A stretch of 64,000 nt of DNA from the NCBI GenBank assembly GCA_000701625.1, contig JNJK01000027.1, positions 1-64,000 on the forward strand. Direction: 5' to 3'. Positions 31,724-41,640 of this stretch are shown here, in pieces. Source of the stretch: Lachnospiraceae bacterium MC2017 (lineage in GTDB: Bacteria > Bacillota > Clostridia > Lachnospirales > Lachnospiraceae). Each line of letters opens with the position of its first letter. Position 1 is the first letter of the stretch. A model generated the notes under the pieces. The model saw only the letters and a list, made by a program, of their open reading frames with translations. It had not been told where the DNA came from and made no database searches. A program made the position numbers and the translations under genes.

Positions 31724-33488
31724 ACTTCAGCACGATACATATTTCCGTGCCGCCCCCTCTTGAACTGTTTATCTCGATAAAAAATCTGTCTCCGTATATC
31801 TGTCTTAACCGGATAACAGTATTAACAATCCCAATACTCCTTTTTGCAGTTTTCAGATACGAAATATCCGCATTTTTTATATTGTCTCTGAGTACTTCCA
31901 GTTCTTCTTCGCTCATACCGCTGCCGCTGTCCATTATTTCGAGGTATAACATCCCCTCATCCTTAGAAACAACGACCGCAATGGAACCTCCCTCTACACT
32001 ATTCTCTATACCATGAATGCAGGAATTTTCCACAAATGTTATTATGCTGAACTTAGGGATCATGATGTACTTGCACTCATCCTGCACCCGCACAGAAAAA
32101 CTCAGCCTGTTTCCAAAACGGTACTGTTGAAGTTCCAGATACCTCTGCACATTTTTGCACTCTCTTTCAACAGTGACTTTATCACTATCCCACTGAATAT
32201 TTTCACGCAGGAGGACTGAAAAATTTTCGAGAATCTTTGCAGTTTCATTCTCGTTTTTCAAGAGGCTGTGCATCCTGATGCTTTCCAATGCATTAAATAA
32301 AAAGTGGGGATTTATCTGACTCTGGATCGCATGGATCTCCGCCTGTTTTTTTGCGATCTGCAGTTCCTGCTCCCTCTCTTTATTCTTATATACCGTTTCT
32401 ATAAGTTCACGTATCCTCGCTACCATGAGGTTGTAGCTTTGGATCATCATCCCCAGCTCATCATTCGTCTGTTCGATAGTTATTTCATCATAACGGTCAT
32501 TTTTTATGTCTTCTATATTCGCTTTTACGGCTTCAATCCTGTCAGTTATAGAGTGGTAGATCAGATACATTACACAAATAGGCAGAATCAGGTCGAATAA
32601 ATATATCAGGAACAAAATATACTTTTTTTGTCCATTAAGAGTTCCCCAGCGCTTACCTTTGTCTACCATAAGGATGTTCAGTGCCTTTCCATAGATCACA
32701 CATTCCCGCCTAATGGATACTCCATTCTCATTCACGTCATTTATATTTTCGAAAGGCTTATCCTTATTGTCATTTCCACCGGCAGACAAGATGACTTTTC
32801 CGTTTCCGTCGTATATATATCCATTCCTTTCACCACATACACGTGTCAGATTTTTTTGTAACTGCGAATAGTCGAGATCCAGCATTATCACATCGTTTCC
32901 ACCGTGATAGTCAAGTTTTTCCAGGACTACCAGATGCCGTCCGTTTGAGAGATATCCACCCGATTCTCCATTTTCAAAAAAACTGTATACAATGTAGTCT
33001 CTTCCCGACTCTCTGAATTTCTGATACCAGGAAGTTGATGCTACTCTGTCCTTCTGTACAAAATATGTTCCATTCACAATAGTCGGATTTTCTGTACATA
33101 TGGTTATACTCCGGGCAGACTGGGCAGTGTAATAGTATCTGATGGTCTCATTTTCCATAAGCTCATTGTAGGCTTCATAATAATCAGCTTCACTTTCGTA
33201 TTCTTCCTTCAGGAAGTCTGAAAGCCTGTCCATATGATTCAGATAGTCCGCTATAGAAATTGCCTCTCTTACAGAATTTCTGATATCATACTCTATCTGG
33301 TTCGCATAGTTTTTCATGATAGCTTTGCTCTGGTTTTTTCCGTCCCTTTCAATACTCCAGAAAAAAAACACATTTGTCAGGATCATTGGTATAAAGATAC
33401 TGACTACTATTATTATCATGCTCTTTTCTCTGAGCTTCAGGTTGTTGATCCATTTCATCATAAATGTATTCTGCCCGAGTACACACAT
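31716..33488 (-). CDS. YesM-type sensor histidine kinase
   Basis: This 590-residue kinase has TM helices at about 25-45 and 290-312 around a large extracellular sensor (dCache-like), a HAMP region, the His_kinase motif INPHFLFNALESIRMHSLL (phosphoacceptor His about residue 400) and a C-terminal HATPase with NSCIHGIEN and DSGSGMSEEEL. It senses an outside sugar signal, possibly through the neighbouring solute-binding protein, and phosphorylates the YesN regulator. The ATG at 33488 is close behind GAGGG, which lies in a hairpin (see 33491-33516). Confidence 0.9.
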   Translation of the reverse strand: MCVLGQNTFMMKWINNLKLREKSMIIIVVSIFIPMILTNVFFFWSIERDGKNQSKAIMKNYANQIEYDIRNSVREAISIADYLNHMDRLSDFLKEEYESEADYYEAYNELMENETIRYYYTAQSARSITICTENPTIVNGTYFVQKDRVASTSWYQKFRESGRDYIVYSFFENGESGGYLSNGRHLVVLEKLDYHGGNDVIMLDLDYSQLQKNLTRVCGERNGYIYDGNGKVILSAGGNDNKDKPFENINDVNENGVSIRRECVIYGKALNILMVDKGKRWGTLNGQKKYILFLIYLFDLILPICVMYLIYHSITDRIEAVKANIEDIKNDRYDEITIEQTNDELGMMIQSYNLMVARIRELIETVYKNKEREQELQIAKKQAEIHAIQSQINPHFLFNALESIRMHSLLKNENETAKILENFSVLLRENIQWDSDKVTVERECKNVQRYLELQQYRFGNRLSFSVRVQDECKYIMIPKFSIITFVENSCIHGIENSVEGGSIAVVVSKDEGMLYLEIMDSGSGMSEEELEVLRDNIKNADISYLKTAKRSIGIVNTVIRLRQIYGDRFFIEINSSRGGGTEICIVLKCE

Positions 33489-33490
33489 AA

Positions 33491-33516
33491 GCCCTCACTG
33501 AACAACCAGCGAGGGC
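33491..33516 (-). promoter_or_regulatory. Hairpin overlapping the kinase ribosome-binding site
   Basis: GCCCTCGCTGG and CAGTGAGGGC (minus strand) pair around a UUGUU loop. The 3' arm contains the GUGAGGG that precedes the kinase ATG. No T-run follows, so it is better read as a translation-limiting structure between the GH43 gene and the kinase gene than as a terminator. Confidence 0.5.
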
Positions 33517-33570
33517 CTGTGCGTTTAATCTTATGGAGTTAATGGCTATAAACTGCCACCATTACACTAA

Positions 33571-36500
33571 TTACTTAAAAGTTACCCTTGTAGTGTACTT
33601 CTTTCCATTTATTTCTGCAATTACCTTTATGGTTCCTTTCTTACCATAGCTTACGCTTACATGCTTACCGTCCTTAGATACGGAAATCTTAGCGTCTTTT
33701 GTCTTATTTGTGCTCCAAACCGCAGTCTTGATATCTGTTCCTGTAAGAGCGAGTGCTACAGTCTCACTTCTCTTTACCGTAACCTTCTTTTCCATAACAG
33801 GTGTCTCGACATGGATCGACTTGGTTACTTCCCTGCCATCAACCTTGAACTGTACTTCGCAGTCTGATGCACCCTTTTTAAATATGAGCTTACCGGTATT
33901 GCTAACCTTTACCTTCTTGCCCTTTACAACCTTAAATGTACCTTTATCGCCCTTAAGAATCAGTTTCTTTGCTCCTGCGTTTACAGTTACTTTACCAGAT
34001 TCTGCAGATGCGAGTGTGGTTGTGTCACCAGGTGCTGCGATCTGATCTGCAGTTGATGTATTTCCATTACCTGCGGATGCCTTTGCTGCAGGCTCACTTA
34101 CAGGTTTTGTTGTGTCTTCCGGCTTTGTCTCACCCTTTGAAGGATTCTCAGGTGTTACAGGTGTCGGAGCATCCGGTGTCGGTGTGTCCGGTGTGCCCGG
34201 GGTCGGTGTATCCGGTGTGCCCGGGGTCGGTGTGTCCGGTGTACCTGGGGTCGGTGTGTCCGGCGTGCTCGGGGTCGGTGTGTCCGGCGTGCTCGGGGTC
34301 GGCTTGTCCGGTGTGCTCGGAGTCGGCTTATCCGGTGTGCTCGGAGTCGGCTTGTCCGGTGTGCCCGGGGTCGGCTTATCCGGTGTCACAGAACCGCCTT
34401 CTCCCTCAGTAAATACATAGGAATCAACGGTCATTATGTCTGAACCTTCACCCTTGAATACAAAGAATACATTCTTCTCACCTGCAACAGGTGTTACCTC
34501 AGTTGTGATATCTGTGTACTCCTTTGTACCTGCCGGAACCTTAACTGTTCCGATGAGACTTCCTTCAGGACTGTCCAGACGAACTTCTATGCTTCCTCCT
34601 TTGTTGGACTTAACTCTGGCTGTGAACTTGTCAGCTCCCTTTTCACCAAAGTCAACTCCTGCTACGCTCGTCCAGTCGCCATTATCGATGGAACTCAGTT
34701 CCATATGGAAGTCATCAATATTTTTTACCTTGATTCCCTTATTCCATGCGATCGTCTCAGCTTCGATAGTTTCATAAGGATTTACTGTCTCGAGCTGGCT
34801 GATACCTTCATAAGTACCCTTTACAGGCTTGATATTGCCCTTAGGTGTCATCTCGATAGTATCGATATGGGTTGAACGATAGCCCTTCTGCTCACCCTTT
34901 TCTTTTGCTACTGTCTGCGCATGATAGATGAAGTAGCTCTTATCTCTGAATACGAATGTTGCATGATGATTGTTACCCTCTGTACCGAACCATACTCCCG
35001 GATTGTCAAAGATCTCACCTGCATAAGTAAAAGGTCCCATCGGATCATCACTTACCATGTAAGCAATGTTACCCTTTCCCGGATAACCTTCCTTATGAGG
35101 ATCTGTGAAGTTAGAGCAATAGCTGTAGTAATACTTGTCCTTGTACTTAAAGATACCGGAATCCTCAAACATGCAGGGTGCATCGATTTCCTTAGCTTCT
35201 CCTACGATACTGATCATATCGTCACCAAGCTGTGCTACGCGTGCTGTCTTCGGATTATTCTGCTTTCCTGTCGGCACACCACCGCCAAAGTAAATATAAG
35301 CTTTTCCGTCATCATCTACCAGTACAGCCGGATCGAAACACCATACAACGCCGCTGCATCCAGGTGTGCTCTGAGTTAATAGAGGCTTTTTTAAAGGATC
35401 TGTCCATGGTCCGAGCGGTGAATCACCTTCGATTACGCCGATTCCGCTTCCGTTATTTGCAAAGTAAACGAAGAACTTATCCTTGCCATTGATCTTCTTA
35501 TGCGCAATGGCCGGAGCCCATGAATTTGTAGCCCACTTATTAGCAGCGCCATCCTTTCCTGCAACCTTGATCTCACCATGATCTGTCCAGTTTACCATAT
35601 CAGATGATGAGATTACTCTCAGAGTATTGATATATTCATATTCGTTCTTCTTAAGAGTTCCGTTTGCATCATACTGAGCAGCATCCGCTGTCATATAAAC
35701 ATATACTCTGTCGTTATAAACAATAGCATACGGGTCTGCTCCATACTCCTGAGTTACCAGCGGATTTGAAAAGCCTAGCTTCTTTGCGATCGCGCCTGTA
35801 TCGAGATATGTGAGCTTTATCGAAGCCTTTGCGCCAGATGCGTCTACTTCTGCCTTTCCTCCATCAAGCCGTATATAATCAGCAGCGATATCAACAGTCT
35901 TGTCCTCCCTTACGTAACCGTTGAGCTTCAGCTTGATCGTTGCGAATACGCCGTCAGCAGCATCGAATGATACATCATCACCTGTAACCTCAAGTACCAG
36001 ACGATTTTTGCTGAATGTATATGTGGCCTCCCCATTGATTGCTGCATCATTGAACTCTACAGCCTCAACATCCATAAGCTCAGGAATCTCAAATGATGCC
36101 TTGATCTTATTATGTGATGCCTTCTCGATCTTGCCGAGTTTAACTGTTGCCTCGACTTCATTGTTGACTACACCGCTGATCTCAGACTTTGAGAAACTTA
36201 AACCTGCTGACAAATCTTGCTGATCATTTTCTGTGCCGGTTATCGCATCCGAAACTCTGAAGTAATCGAAGTCAACATATCCTCCCTTTGACTTTGTCGC
36301 ATAGTTAAACAGAGCAAATCTGCTTCCCATGAAATGTGTCAGTTCATAGCTGGTTCTTACGGTTTCACCAAGCTGTGTCCACTCTTTGCCATCAAAGCTA
36401 TAGTAGAAACTTACCTTATCACCGCCTGCGAAATCATAATCATCCTTTAAGTAAACAGTATTTCCCTCGCACGGAACAGACGCGATCTCCTTCGGTGAAT

Positions 36501-39084
36501 CCTCTTTCTTTGAATCATTCTGAGTTGCATCTACCATTACGAGCTGTGTCTTGCCGTTTTCTTTCTTAGCTGCGATATAGCTGTAATTGTAGGAGAATGC
36601 TGCGAGACCTGCTACATCTCCATCCTTCATATTCGATATGTCGAGCTTTGTAGTACCTGAACATGTCGGTCCAAATGTTCTCTGAGTAAGAGTATTTCTT
36701 GCATCCAGGATGCTTTCACATTTCTTACCTGTAGTAAGTCGGAGCCAACCGGTTCTGTCTGTAAGCGACCACTTTGTGTTATCCGGATTATGATTCCACT
36801 GCCATGCGAGATCCAGATCAGAACCATAATAATCATCTTCACCCCGTGCAGCCTTCTCTGCTTCTGTCGCACGTGACTTTTCGATTATCGCTACATCGTC
36901 CACATAGATATCTACGAGATCTTCTTTCGTTGTATCTGAATCCTGCTTCCACTTAGTCTCAAAGAAAAGAGTATCGACAGATGTATCATCATCCTCTGAG
37001 AACTTGTATGTTCCTGTAAGCTTTGTCCACTCTCCCTTCTTTACTTCCTTTGAATCGATCGTGCTAAAGTTCTCGCCTTCGCCCTTTCGGACTGTCATTG
37101 CGATCTCTTTAGACTCAACTTCATCCTGTCTTACCCATGCTGTAAATTCATAGGTGTAACCCGGGATAAATACATTCTTAAATACCTGACCGAGACCATC
37201 ATTTGTATGCTCGCGTCCCTTTGTTTTCAAAGCCTTCTCACCGGAATGAGCATCCTCGGTTACTTCAACATCGATCGTGCCCTCTACACTCTTATGCTGG
37301 TACTTGCCCCATCCCTGGGTTCCTTCCTCCATGTCGCCGTTGTCAACGATAGTTCCGCTTTCACCTATCATAGAGAAATCATCAAGGTAGTAGTCCATGA
37401 GGTGCTGATCCTTATTCGCATCTCTTTCGGAATCCTGTACCCACGGTGTCTCAATAAAGATATAGTTCTGATCATCATTGAACTCATAGTCGTTATTTCC
37501 AAGTTTTATACTTGCCGGAACGGTGTATGTTTTTTCAAATTCTGTCCATTCACCCTTCTTTGCAGTAAACTCGATAACATTATCTCTCCACCTATAGTCC
37601 GGACCGTTCTGGATTTCTACACGGAATCTCTTTTCATCCGGTCCGTCAACATACTTAAGTCTTCCCTTAAATGTATATTCCTTACCCGCTTCGATCTTTC
37701 CGCTGATATCCTGCATTGCGCCGCCTGCGCATGCTTTTCTGTTCTTTACCCACAGACAATAGTTCTTATCAGACTCTTCTGCTTCGTTTTCAGACTCTGT
37801 TTTTTCATCCGGAGAGCCATCCTCGAGCGCTACGTCAATATCGGCCTGCTCCATTACCTTCCAGCCTTCTGTAGTTCCTGTGCTCACATCTCCGTTTGTG
37901 AAAAGCTCAACTGTGCTCTTTCCAACAGTCGGAGTCGGCTTATTGTTTTCAATGGTCTCGGAGCCTGAACCTGCATTATCCGATCCTGTATAACCTTCTT
38001 CAAATACTCTGTGTTCTGCGTCGTTATAAAATTCATCTGATTTCATAAGAGACGACTTTCCTGTTGACGGAAGCGGCACATCCATAGTAAGTTCCACGGT
38101 CTTTCCATCACCATTCTTACCGAGCATCGGCCAATCATCTTTAAATACACAATCTGTAAGGACAGGAACACGTCCTACTGCACCATGATCCTGGAAAAGA
38201 TATCCGTACCACTTACCGTCTTCTGTATCAATGATGCCACCCTGTGCAACACCGGCACTTGTTCCGTTATTCTTGAAATTTGCATCAAGGATGACTTTCT
38301 TTTCCCAGTCTTCAGGCGTTCCCGGGAAAGTCTTACTTCTGTGACAGATTTCCTGACGTACTCCACCATTTGGCCATACGATGTTAAATACGTAGTAGTA
38401 GTCACCCTTTTTCATTACATGGGTACCCTCTGCATTTACGATCGTGCTGGCTGTGTCATCAGTGAAAAGTGTGCCGCTCTTGCCATCCTTTTTCAGACCT
38501 GACATGTCGGCTTCGAGTTCCTGATATTGGATATTTCTACCACCCCATACCACATACGGAGTATCTCCATCAAAAAAGATAGCCATATCGTGCATGTTTG
38601 CATTTAATTTTGTACGTGTCCATGAACCATGCTCGATATCATCTGTTTTGAATATATAAGCAGTTCCTGTTGTATTGGAGTTAAATCCTACATAATAGGT
38701 TCCGTTATGATAAACGATACTTGATGCCCACTGTCCTTTACCATACATGGACTTGCCATTACGGAGATTCATTTCATCTCCTTCATCCAGTCTGTCATAT
38801 ACGTAATTAACAGTTTCCCAGTTAACAAGATCTGTTGACTTCATAACCGGTACGCCGGGAGACAAGTGCATAGTCGTACTTACCATATAGTAAGCGCCGT
38901 CAACTCTAATAATGTCGATATCCGGAACATCCGAATAGATAAACGGATTGCTGAATGTTTCTTTTGCCTGGCTGTCCCTTGGTGCAGCGAGCACATTCAT
39001 AGGAACCGCGCCGGTTGCCGAGAGCATCAGTGCCAGACTGACCGCCGTAACGCGATGCCCGATTAACTTAGACTTCCTTCCCAT
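33571..39084 (-). CDS. Secreted two-domain GH43 arabinoxylan-degrading enzyme
   Basis: The 1837-residue protein has a signal peptide (about 1-35, GAVPMNVLAA), then a GH43 domain (43-345, PFIYSDVPDIDIIRVDGAYY, subfamily-12-like). Two CBM4_9-like modules (about 395-575 and 580-735), a GH43 C2-like sandwich (750-945) and a cohesin-like beta domain (960-1095) follow. A second GH43 (1104-1430) shows its catalytic acids in YGADPYAIV, CFDPAVLVDDDG and FEDSGIF. A CBM6-like module (1435-1562), a Thr/Pro linker of TPDKPTPG units and a basic Ig-like/Big tail (1690-1837) end the chain. It likely removes arabinose or xylose side chains outside the cell. An ATG 7 nt after AAGGAG is preferred to a TTG 21 bp upstream. 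Expression is probably under the adjacent YesMN pair. Confidence 0.9.
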   Translation of the reverse strand: MGRKSKLIGHRVTAVSLALMLSATGAVPMNVLAAPRDSQAKETFSNPFIYSDVPDIDIIRVDGAYYMVSTTMHLSPGVPVMKSTDLVNWETVNYVYDRLDEGDEMNLRNGKSMYGKGQWASSIVYHNGTYYVGFNSNTTGTAYIFKTDDIEHGSWTRTKLNANMHDMAIFFDGDTPYVVWGGRNIQYQELEADMSGLKKDGKSGTLFTDDTASTIVNAEGTHVMKKGDYYYVFNIVWPNGGVRQEICHRSKTFPGTPEDWEKKVILDANFKNNGTSAGVAQGGIIDTEDGKWYGYLFQDHGAVGRVPVLTDCVFKDDWPMLGKNGDGKTVELTMDVPLPSTGKSSLMKSDEFYNDAEHRVFEEGYTGSDNAGSGSETIENNKPTPTVGKSTVELFTNGDVSTGTTEGWKVMEQADIDVALEDGSPDEKTESENEAEESDKNYCLWVKNRKACAGGAMQDISGKIEAGKEYTFKGRLKYVDGPDEKRFRVEIQNGPDYRWRDNVIEFTAKKGEWTEFEKTYTVPASIKLGNNDYEFNDDQNYIFIETPWVQDSERDANKDQHLMDYYLDDFSMIGESGTIVDNGDMEEGTQGWGKYQHKSVEGTIDVEVTEDAHSGEKALKTKGREHTNDGLGQVFKNVFIPGYTYEFTAWVRQDEVESKEIAMTVRKGEGENFSTIDSKEVKKGEWTKLTGTYKFSEDDDTSVDTLFFETKWKQDSDTTKEDLVDIYVDDVAIIEKSRATEAEKAARGEDDYYGSDLDLAWQWNHNPDNTKWSLTDRTGWLRLTTGKKCESILDARNTLTQRTFGPTCSGTTKLDISNMKDGDVAGLAAFSYNYSYIAAKKENGKTQLVMVDATQNDSKKEDSPKEIASVPCEGNTVYLKDDYDFAGGDKVSFYYSFDGKEWTQLGETVRTSYELTHFMGSRFALFNYATKSKGGYVDFDYFRVSDAITGTENDQQDLSAGLSFSKSEISGVVNNEVEATVKLGKIEKASHNKIKASFEIPELMDVEAVEFNDAAINGEATYTFSKNRLVLEVTGDDVSFDAADGVFATIKLKLNGYVREDKTVDIAADYIRLDGGKAEVDASGAKASIKLTYLDTGAIAKKLGFSNPLVTQEYGADPYAIVYNDRVYVYMTADAAQYDANGTLKKNEYEYINTLRVISSSDMVNWTDHGEIKVAGKDGAANKWATNSWAPAIAHKKINGKDKFFVYFANNGSGIGVIEGDSPLGPWTDPLKKPLLTQSTPGCSGVVWCFDPAVLVDDDGKAYIYFGGGVPTGKQNNPKTARVAQLGDDMISIVGEAKEIDAPCMFEDSGIFKYKDKYYYSYCSNFTDPHKEGYPGKGNIAYMVSDDPMGPFTYAGEIFDNPGVWFGTEGNNHHATFVFRDKSYFIYHAQTVAKEKGEQKGYRSTHIDTIEMTPKGNIKPVKGTYEGISQLETVNPYETIEAETIAWNKGIKVKNIDDFHMELSSIDNGDWTSVAGVDFGEKGADKFTARVKSNKGGSIEVRLDSPEGSLIGTVKVPAGTKEYTDITTEVTPVAGEKNVFFVFKGEGSDIMTVDSYVFTEGEGGSVTPDKPTPGTPDKPTPSTPDKPTPSTPDKPTPSTPDTPTPSTPDTPTPGTPDTPTPGTPDTPTPGTPDTPTPDAPTPVTPENPSKGETKPEDTTKPVSEPAAKASAGNGNTSTADQIAAPGDTTTLASAESGKVTVNAGAKKLILKGDKGTFKVVKGKKVKVSNTGKLIFKKGASDCEVQFKVDGREVTKSIHVETPVMEKKVTVKRSETVALALTGTDIKTAVWSTNKTKDAKISVSKDGKHVSVSYGKKGTIKVIAEINGKKYTTRVTFK
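34160..34390. repeat. 24-bp tandem repeats coding the Pro/Thr linker
   Basis: About nine near-identical 24-bp units (core GTGTCCGGTGTGCCCGGGGTC on the plus strand read shorter as GGTGTGCCCGGGGT) encode TPDTPTPG or TPDKPTPS. Unit number should vary easily by slippage. GC is much higher than in the rest of the gene. Confidence 0.85.
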
Positions 39085-39412
39085 TGTTCTCTCCTTCTCT
39101 TCCAATACAAAATCAATCAGATGATTCTTTCAAAAAATATATAGCGAACAGCACAACATCTTTGGCATTCTCTATAAAAATTTGTATCATCTGCATCTAT
39201 TTTTGCACATTTAGGAGAACAATCCATCCCTTTAAACTTTATGATTTGGGTATTCTTTACATCAAATCTTTATTTTTAATGTTTTTTTGCACGCAAAACA
39301 CAATACAACTTTCAGTTTATCTCCATTCTTTCGTCATTTATATCCCGATTTGATTGGTTTTGTCCATTACAATTGTGCATTGTGCTTACAAAAACGTTTT
39401 TCTATTAACTCA
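39085..39412. other. AT-rich gap upstream of the GH43 gene
   Basis: No gene is supported here. It should hold the GH43 promoter and YesN-type (AraC) binding sites, but I could not pick out a convincing promoter or operator repeat by eye. Confidence 0.5.
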
Positions 39413-39450
39413 AAAATACCTCCCGGACTTTTCACTGCCGGAAGGTATTT
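39413..39450 (-). terminator. Terminator of the FIST-GGDEF gene
   Basis: AAATACCTTCCGG pairs with CCGGGAGGTATTT (minus strand, one mismatch) and is followed by TTTTGAG. Confidence 0.8.
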
Positions 39451-39477
39451 ATGAATCACACATGATATTTTCAATTA

Positions 39478-41439
39478 TTATGATGCACTACAGCTTCTGT
39501 TCTTTCCTGCATTTTTCGCTACATAAAGCCGTTCATCCGCTTTAATGTACAGATCGCGAAGGTTTGTCATTCTGTCTGTTACCGTATGTGACATTCCTAT
39601 ACTGATAGAAAATCTTATTTCCTTTCCCTTGTAAGAAATTGTCTTTTCCGATACCATATTGCGAACTTCTTCCATTTTTGAAACAAATTCCTTATAGGAA
39701 AGATCGCCGACATTCATTATCATAAATTCATCTCCGCCCATTCTGATGGGATAGACTTTATGATCATTCTTAAAGAAATATATCAGTTCTTCCGCAAGTT
39801 CACTAAGAAGCTTGTCTCCAAAATCGTGTCCGTATTCCGTATTGTAGTGCTTAAAATCATCTATATCAAAGAAAGCTATGGACAGGCCATTTGTTTTTCC
39901 GGCCTCCCTAAAGGCTCTTTCTCCATTGACATTATAAAAGTACCGGTTTAGGAGACCTGTGAGTCCATCTCTGAATATCACATCTCCAACAAGATATTCT
40001 GCCTGATCCAGCATATTGCTTATATCACCGATATGCAGATTCATACGGGCTATATGTTCAAAAACCGACTTACTTCCATACTTTATCGACTTAAGAAACT
40101 CTTTCAGCTTTTCCGGATCATCCTCATCCATCTGCCCGTCTATAAGACGCTGCAGATCAAGGAGATACTGCATGACACTGGTTTCCTGATTTACAAGTTC
40201 ATCCTTTGTCTCCGATACATATTTTAAGAGATAAGAAACAGGGTATATCCGAGCATCCATCGACCCTTTTTCAGGATACTTTTTTATCTCTGCCAACTGC
40301 TTCTCTTTATCACTCTTATCTCTGCTGCGCTCGAAAACAGCACAGATCATTGTCTGATTTACCGCCTGATCCGAGCATTGCTCTCCGGCACCAACAAGTC
40401 CAAAAGTTCTCGTAAAATTAGTATTTAACTCCTGAAGATACTCATCGATATAATCTTCCATCTGAAACAGATAATACCTATGCAGACAGTCTATGGTGAT
40501 AACAGCCGACATATCCGGTATTTCTTTCTTAATATCCCGCAGCTGTTCCCTGATGATCTTTTTATAATCTCCAAGATCCATAATATAGAGCAGATCATTT
40601 CTCTCTACCTGTTTATAAAGGTTTATCCTTCCATCTTCACCTATACTTCTCATCGAGACCGTATAAGTCTTATCACCTACATCTTTGCCAAATGGATGAT
40701 ATGCAAACTTATCCATGATCTGGTCTCTGGTGATATTCATTTCTTCGCAATAAACATCTGCCGCAGGTCTGTTATCAAGTTCTATCAGTGCTCTTGTCTT
40801 TCTGTCTACCTTTGTAACGATATGTCCGCGTCCGCCTGTATGATGACAATATATGTTCTGCATATATGTCCTGATACGTCCACAACAATTATGGATCAGC
40901 ACATATACGCAAGCATCCTCATACACACGTCCATCAAAATAGATCAAAGATTTCCCCTGGGAAGGATCTATATTCCATACAGATGAACCAAATACCTGGA
41001 TCCCGTGTTTCTGCATCACGGAATTCAGAGTCGTTACCAGATATTCTTCACCGCCTGTGCAAAATTCAAGACAAATAGTATCCTCTTTTCCGGGATGAAT
41101 ACTATCAACCTTTTTCTGTATATCAATAATACTGCTCGTAGGATCAGTACTTGCACGGTCTATCAAGCCAAAGGTATATTCAAATTCTTTCTGTGTTTTG
41201 TCAAAGACAGTGAGAATGATACCTTCTTTATCAACTTTTCCCTTCACCAGCATCGTAGAATGTGCACCAAATACTACCGCAGGATGAAAGGTATCACGCA
41301 AAAGATCCGAAATCTCTTCAATCTCCGTTCCTGCCGAGATAAACATCACAGATTCCGCATCAGACGTTCTTCCGTCTTTCCGATACACATTTAACGCACT
41401 TCTCAATTCCCCTATATCGGAAAAATGTTCTAAAATCAT
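39478..41439 (-). CDS. FIST-domain diguanylate cyclase
   Basis: The 653-residue protein has N-terminal FIST and FIST_C domains (about 1-370, with MFISAGTEIEE, VFGSSVWNIDP and the late FGLVGAGEQCSD), a short helical linker (about 430-485), and a GGDEF domain (about 490-653) with the intact active site RMGGDEFMIM. FIST domains are thought to bind small ligands such as amino acids, and there is no membrane segment, so this is a cytosolic ligand-controlled c-di-GMP synthase. The RxxD inhibitory site is not obvious. The ATG at 41439 follows AAAGGTGG; a longer frame by 8 residues lacks a site. Confidence 0.9.
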   Translation of the reverse strand: MILEHFSDIGELRSALNVYRKDGRTSDAESVMFISAGTEIEEISDLLRDTFHPAVVFGAHSTMLVKGKVDKEGIILTVFDKTQKEFEYTFGLIDRASTDPTSSIIDIQKKVDSIHPGKEDTICLEFCTGGEEYLVTTLNSVMQKHGIQVFGSSVWNIDPSQGKSLIYFDGRVYEDACVYVLIHNCCGRIRTYMQNIYCHHTGGRGHIVTKVDRKTRALIELDNRPAADVYCEEMNITRDQIMDKFAYHPFGKDVGDKTYTVSMRSIGEDGRINLYKQVERNDLLYIMDLGDYKKIIREQLRDIKKEIPDMSAVITIDCLHRYYLFQMEDYIDEYLQELNTNFTRTFGLVGAGEQCSDQAVNQTMICAVFERSRDKSDKEKQLAEIKKYPEKGSMDARIYPVSYLLKYVSETKDELVNQETSVMQYLLDLQRLIDGQMDEDDPEKLKEFLKSIKYGSKSVFEHIARMNLHIGDISNMLDQAEYLVGDVIFRDGLTGLLNRYFYNVNGERAFREAGKTNGLSIAFFDIDDFKHYNTEYGHDFGDKLLSELAEELIYFFKNDHKVYPIRMGGDEFMIMNVGDLSYKEFVSKMEEVRNMVSEKTISYKGKEIRFSISIGMSHTVTDRMTNLRDLYIKADERLYVAKNAGKNRSCSAS

Positions 41440-41640
41440 GCAAATACCACCTTTAAAAAACAAGAAGCCGACATGCAGCTATACCGCACGCCCTTCCGGC
41501 TCTTTCCAATACTCTCTGCATAATTTTATCACATTTCTTGTATTGAATACAGTACAATTTATAAGATTATCGACGTCTTTTATATATATGATGTTTGACT
41601 TTCAATCAGAAACCCTTTTTCTGTTTTATATGCCGTCCCT

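Noticed and set aside
33969-34420. Plus-strand frames rich in Gly-Val-Ser or Cys-Pro opposite the GH43 linker, and possible CRISPR-like spacing
   Set aside because: They come from the 24-bp coding repeats of the Pro/Thr linker. Units are contiguous with no unique spacers, so it is neither a CRISPR array nor a separate gene.
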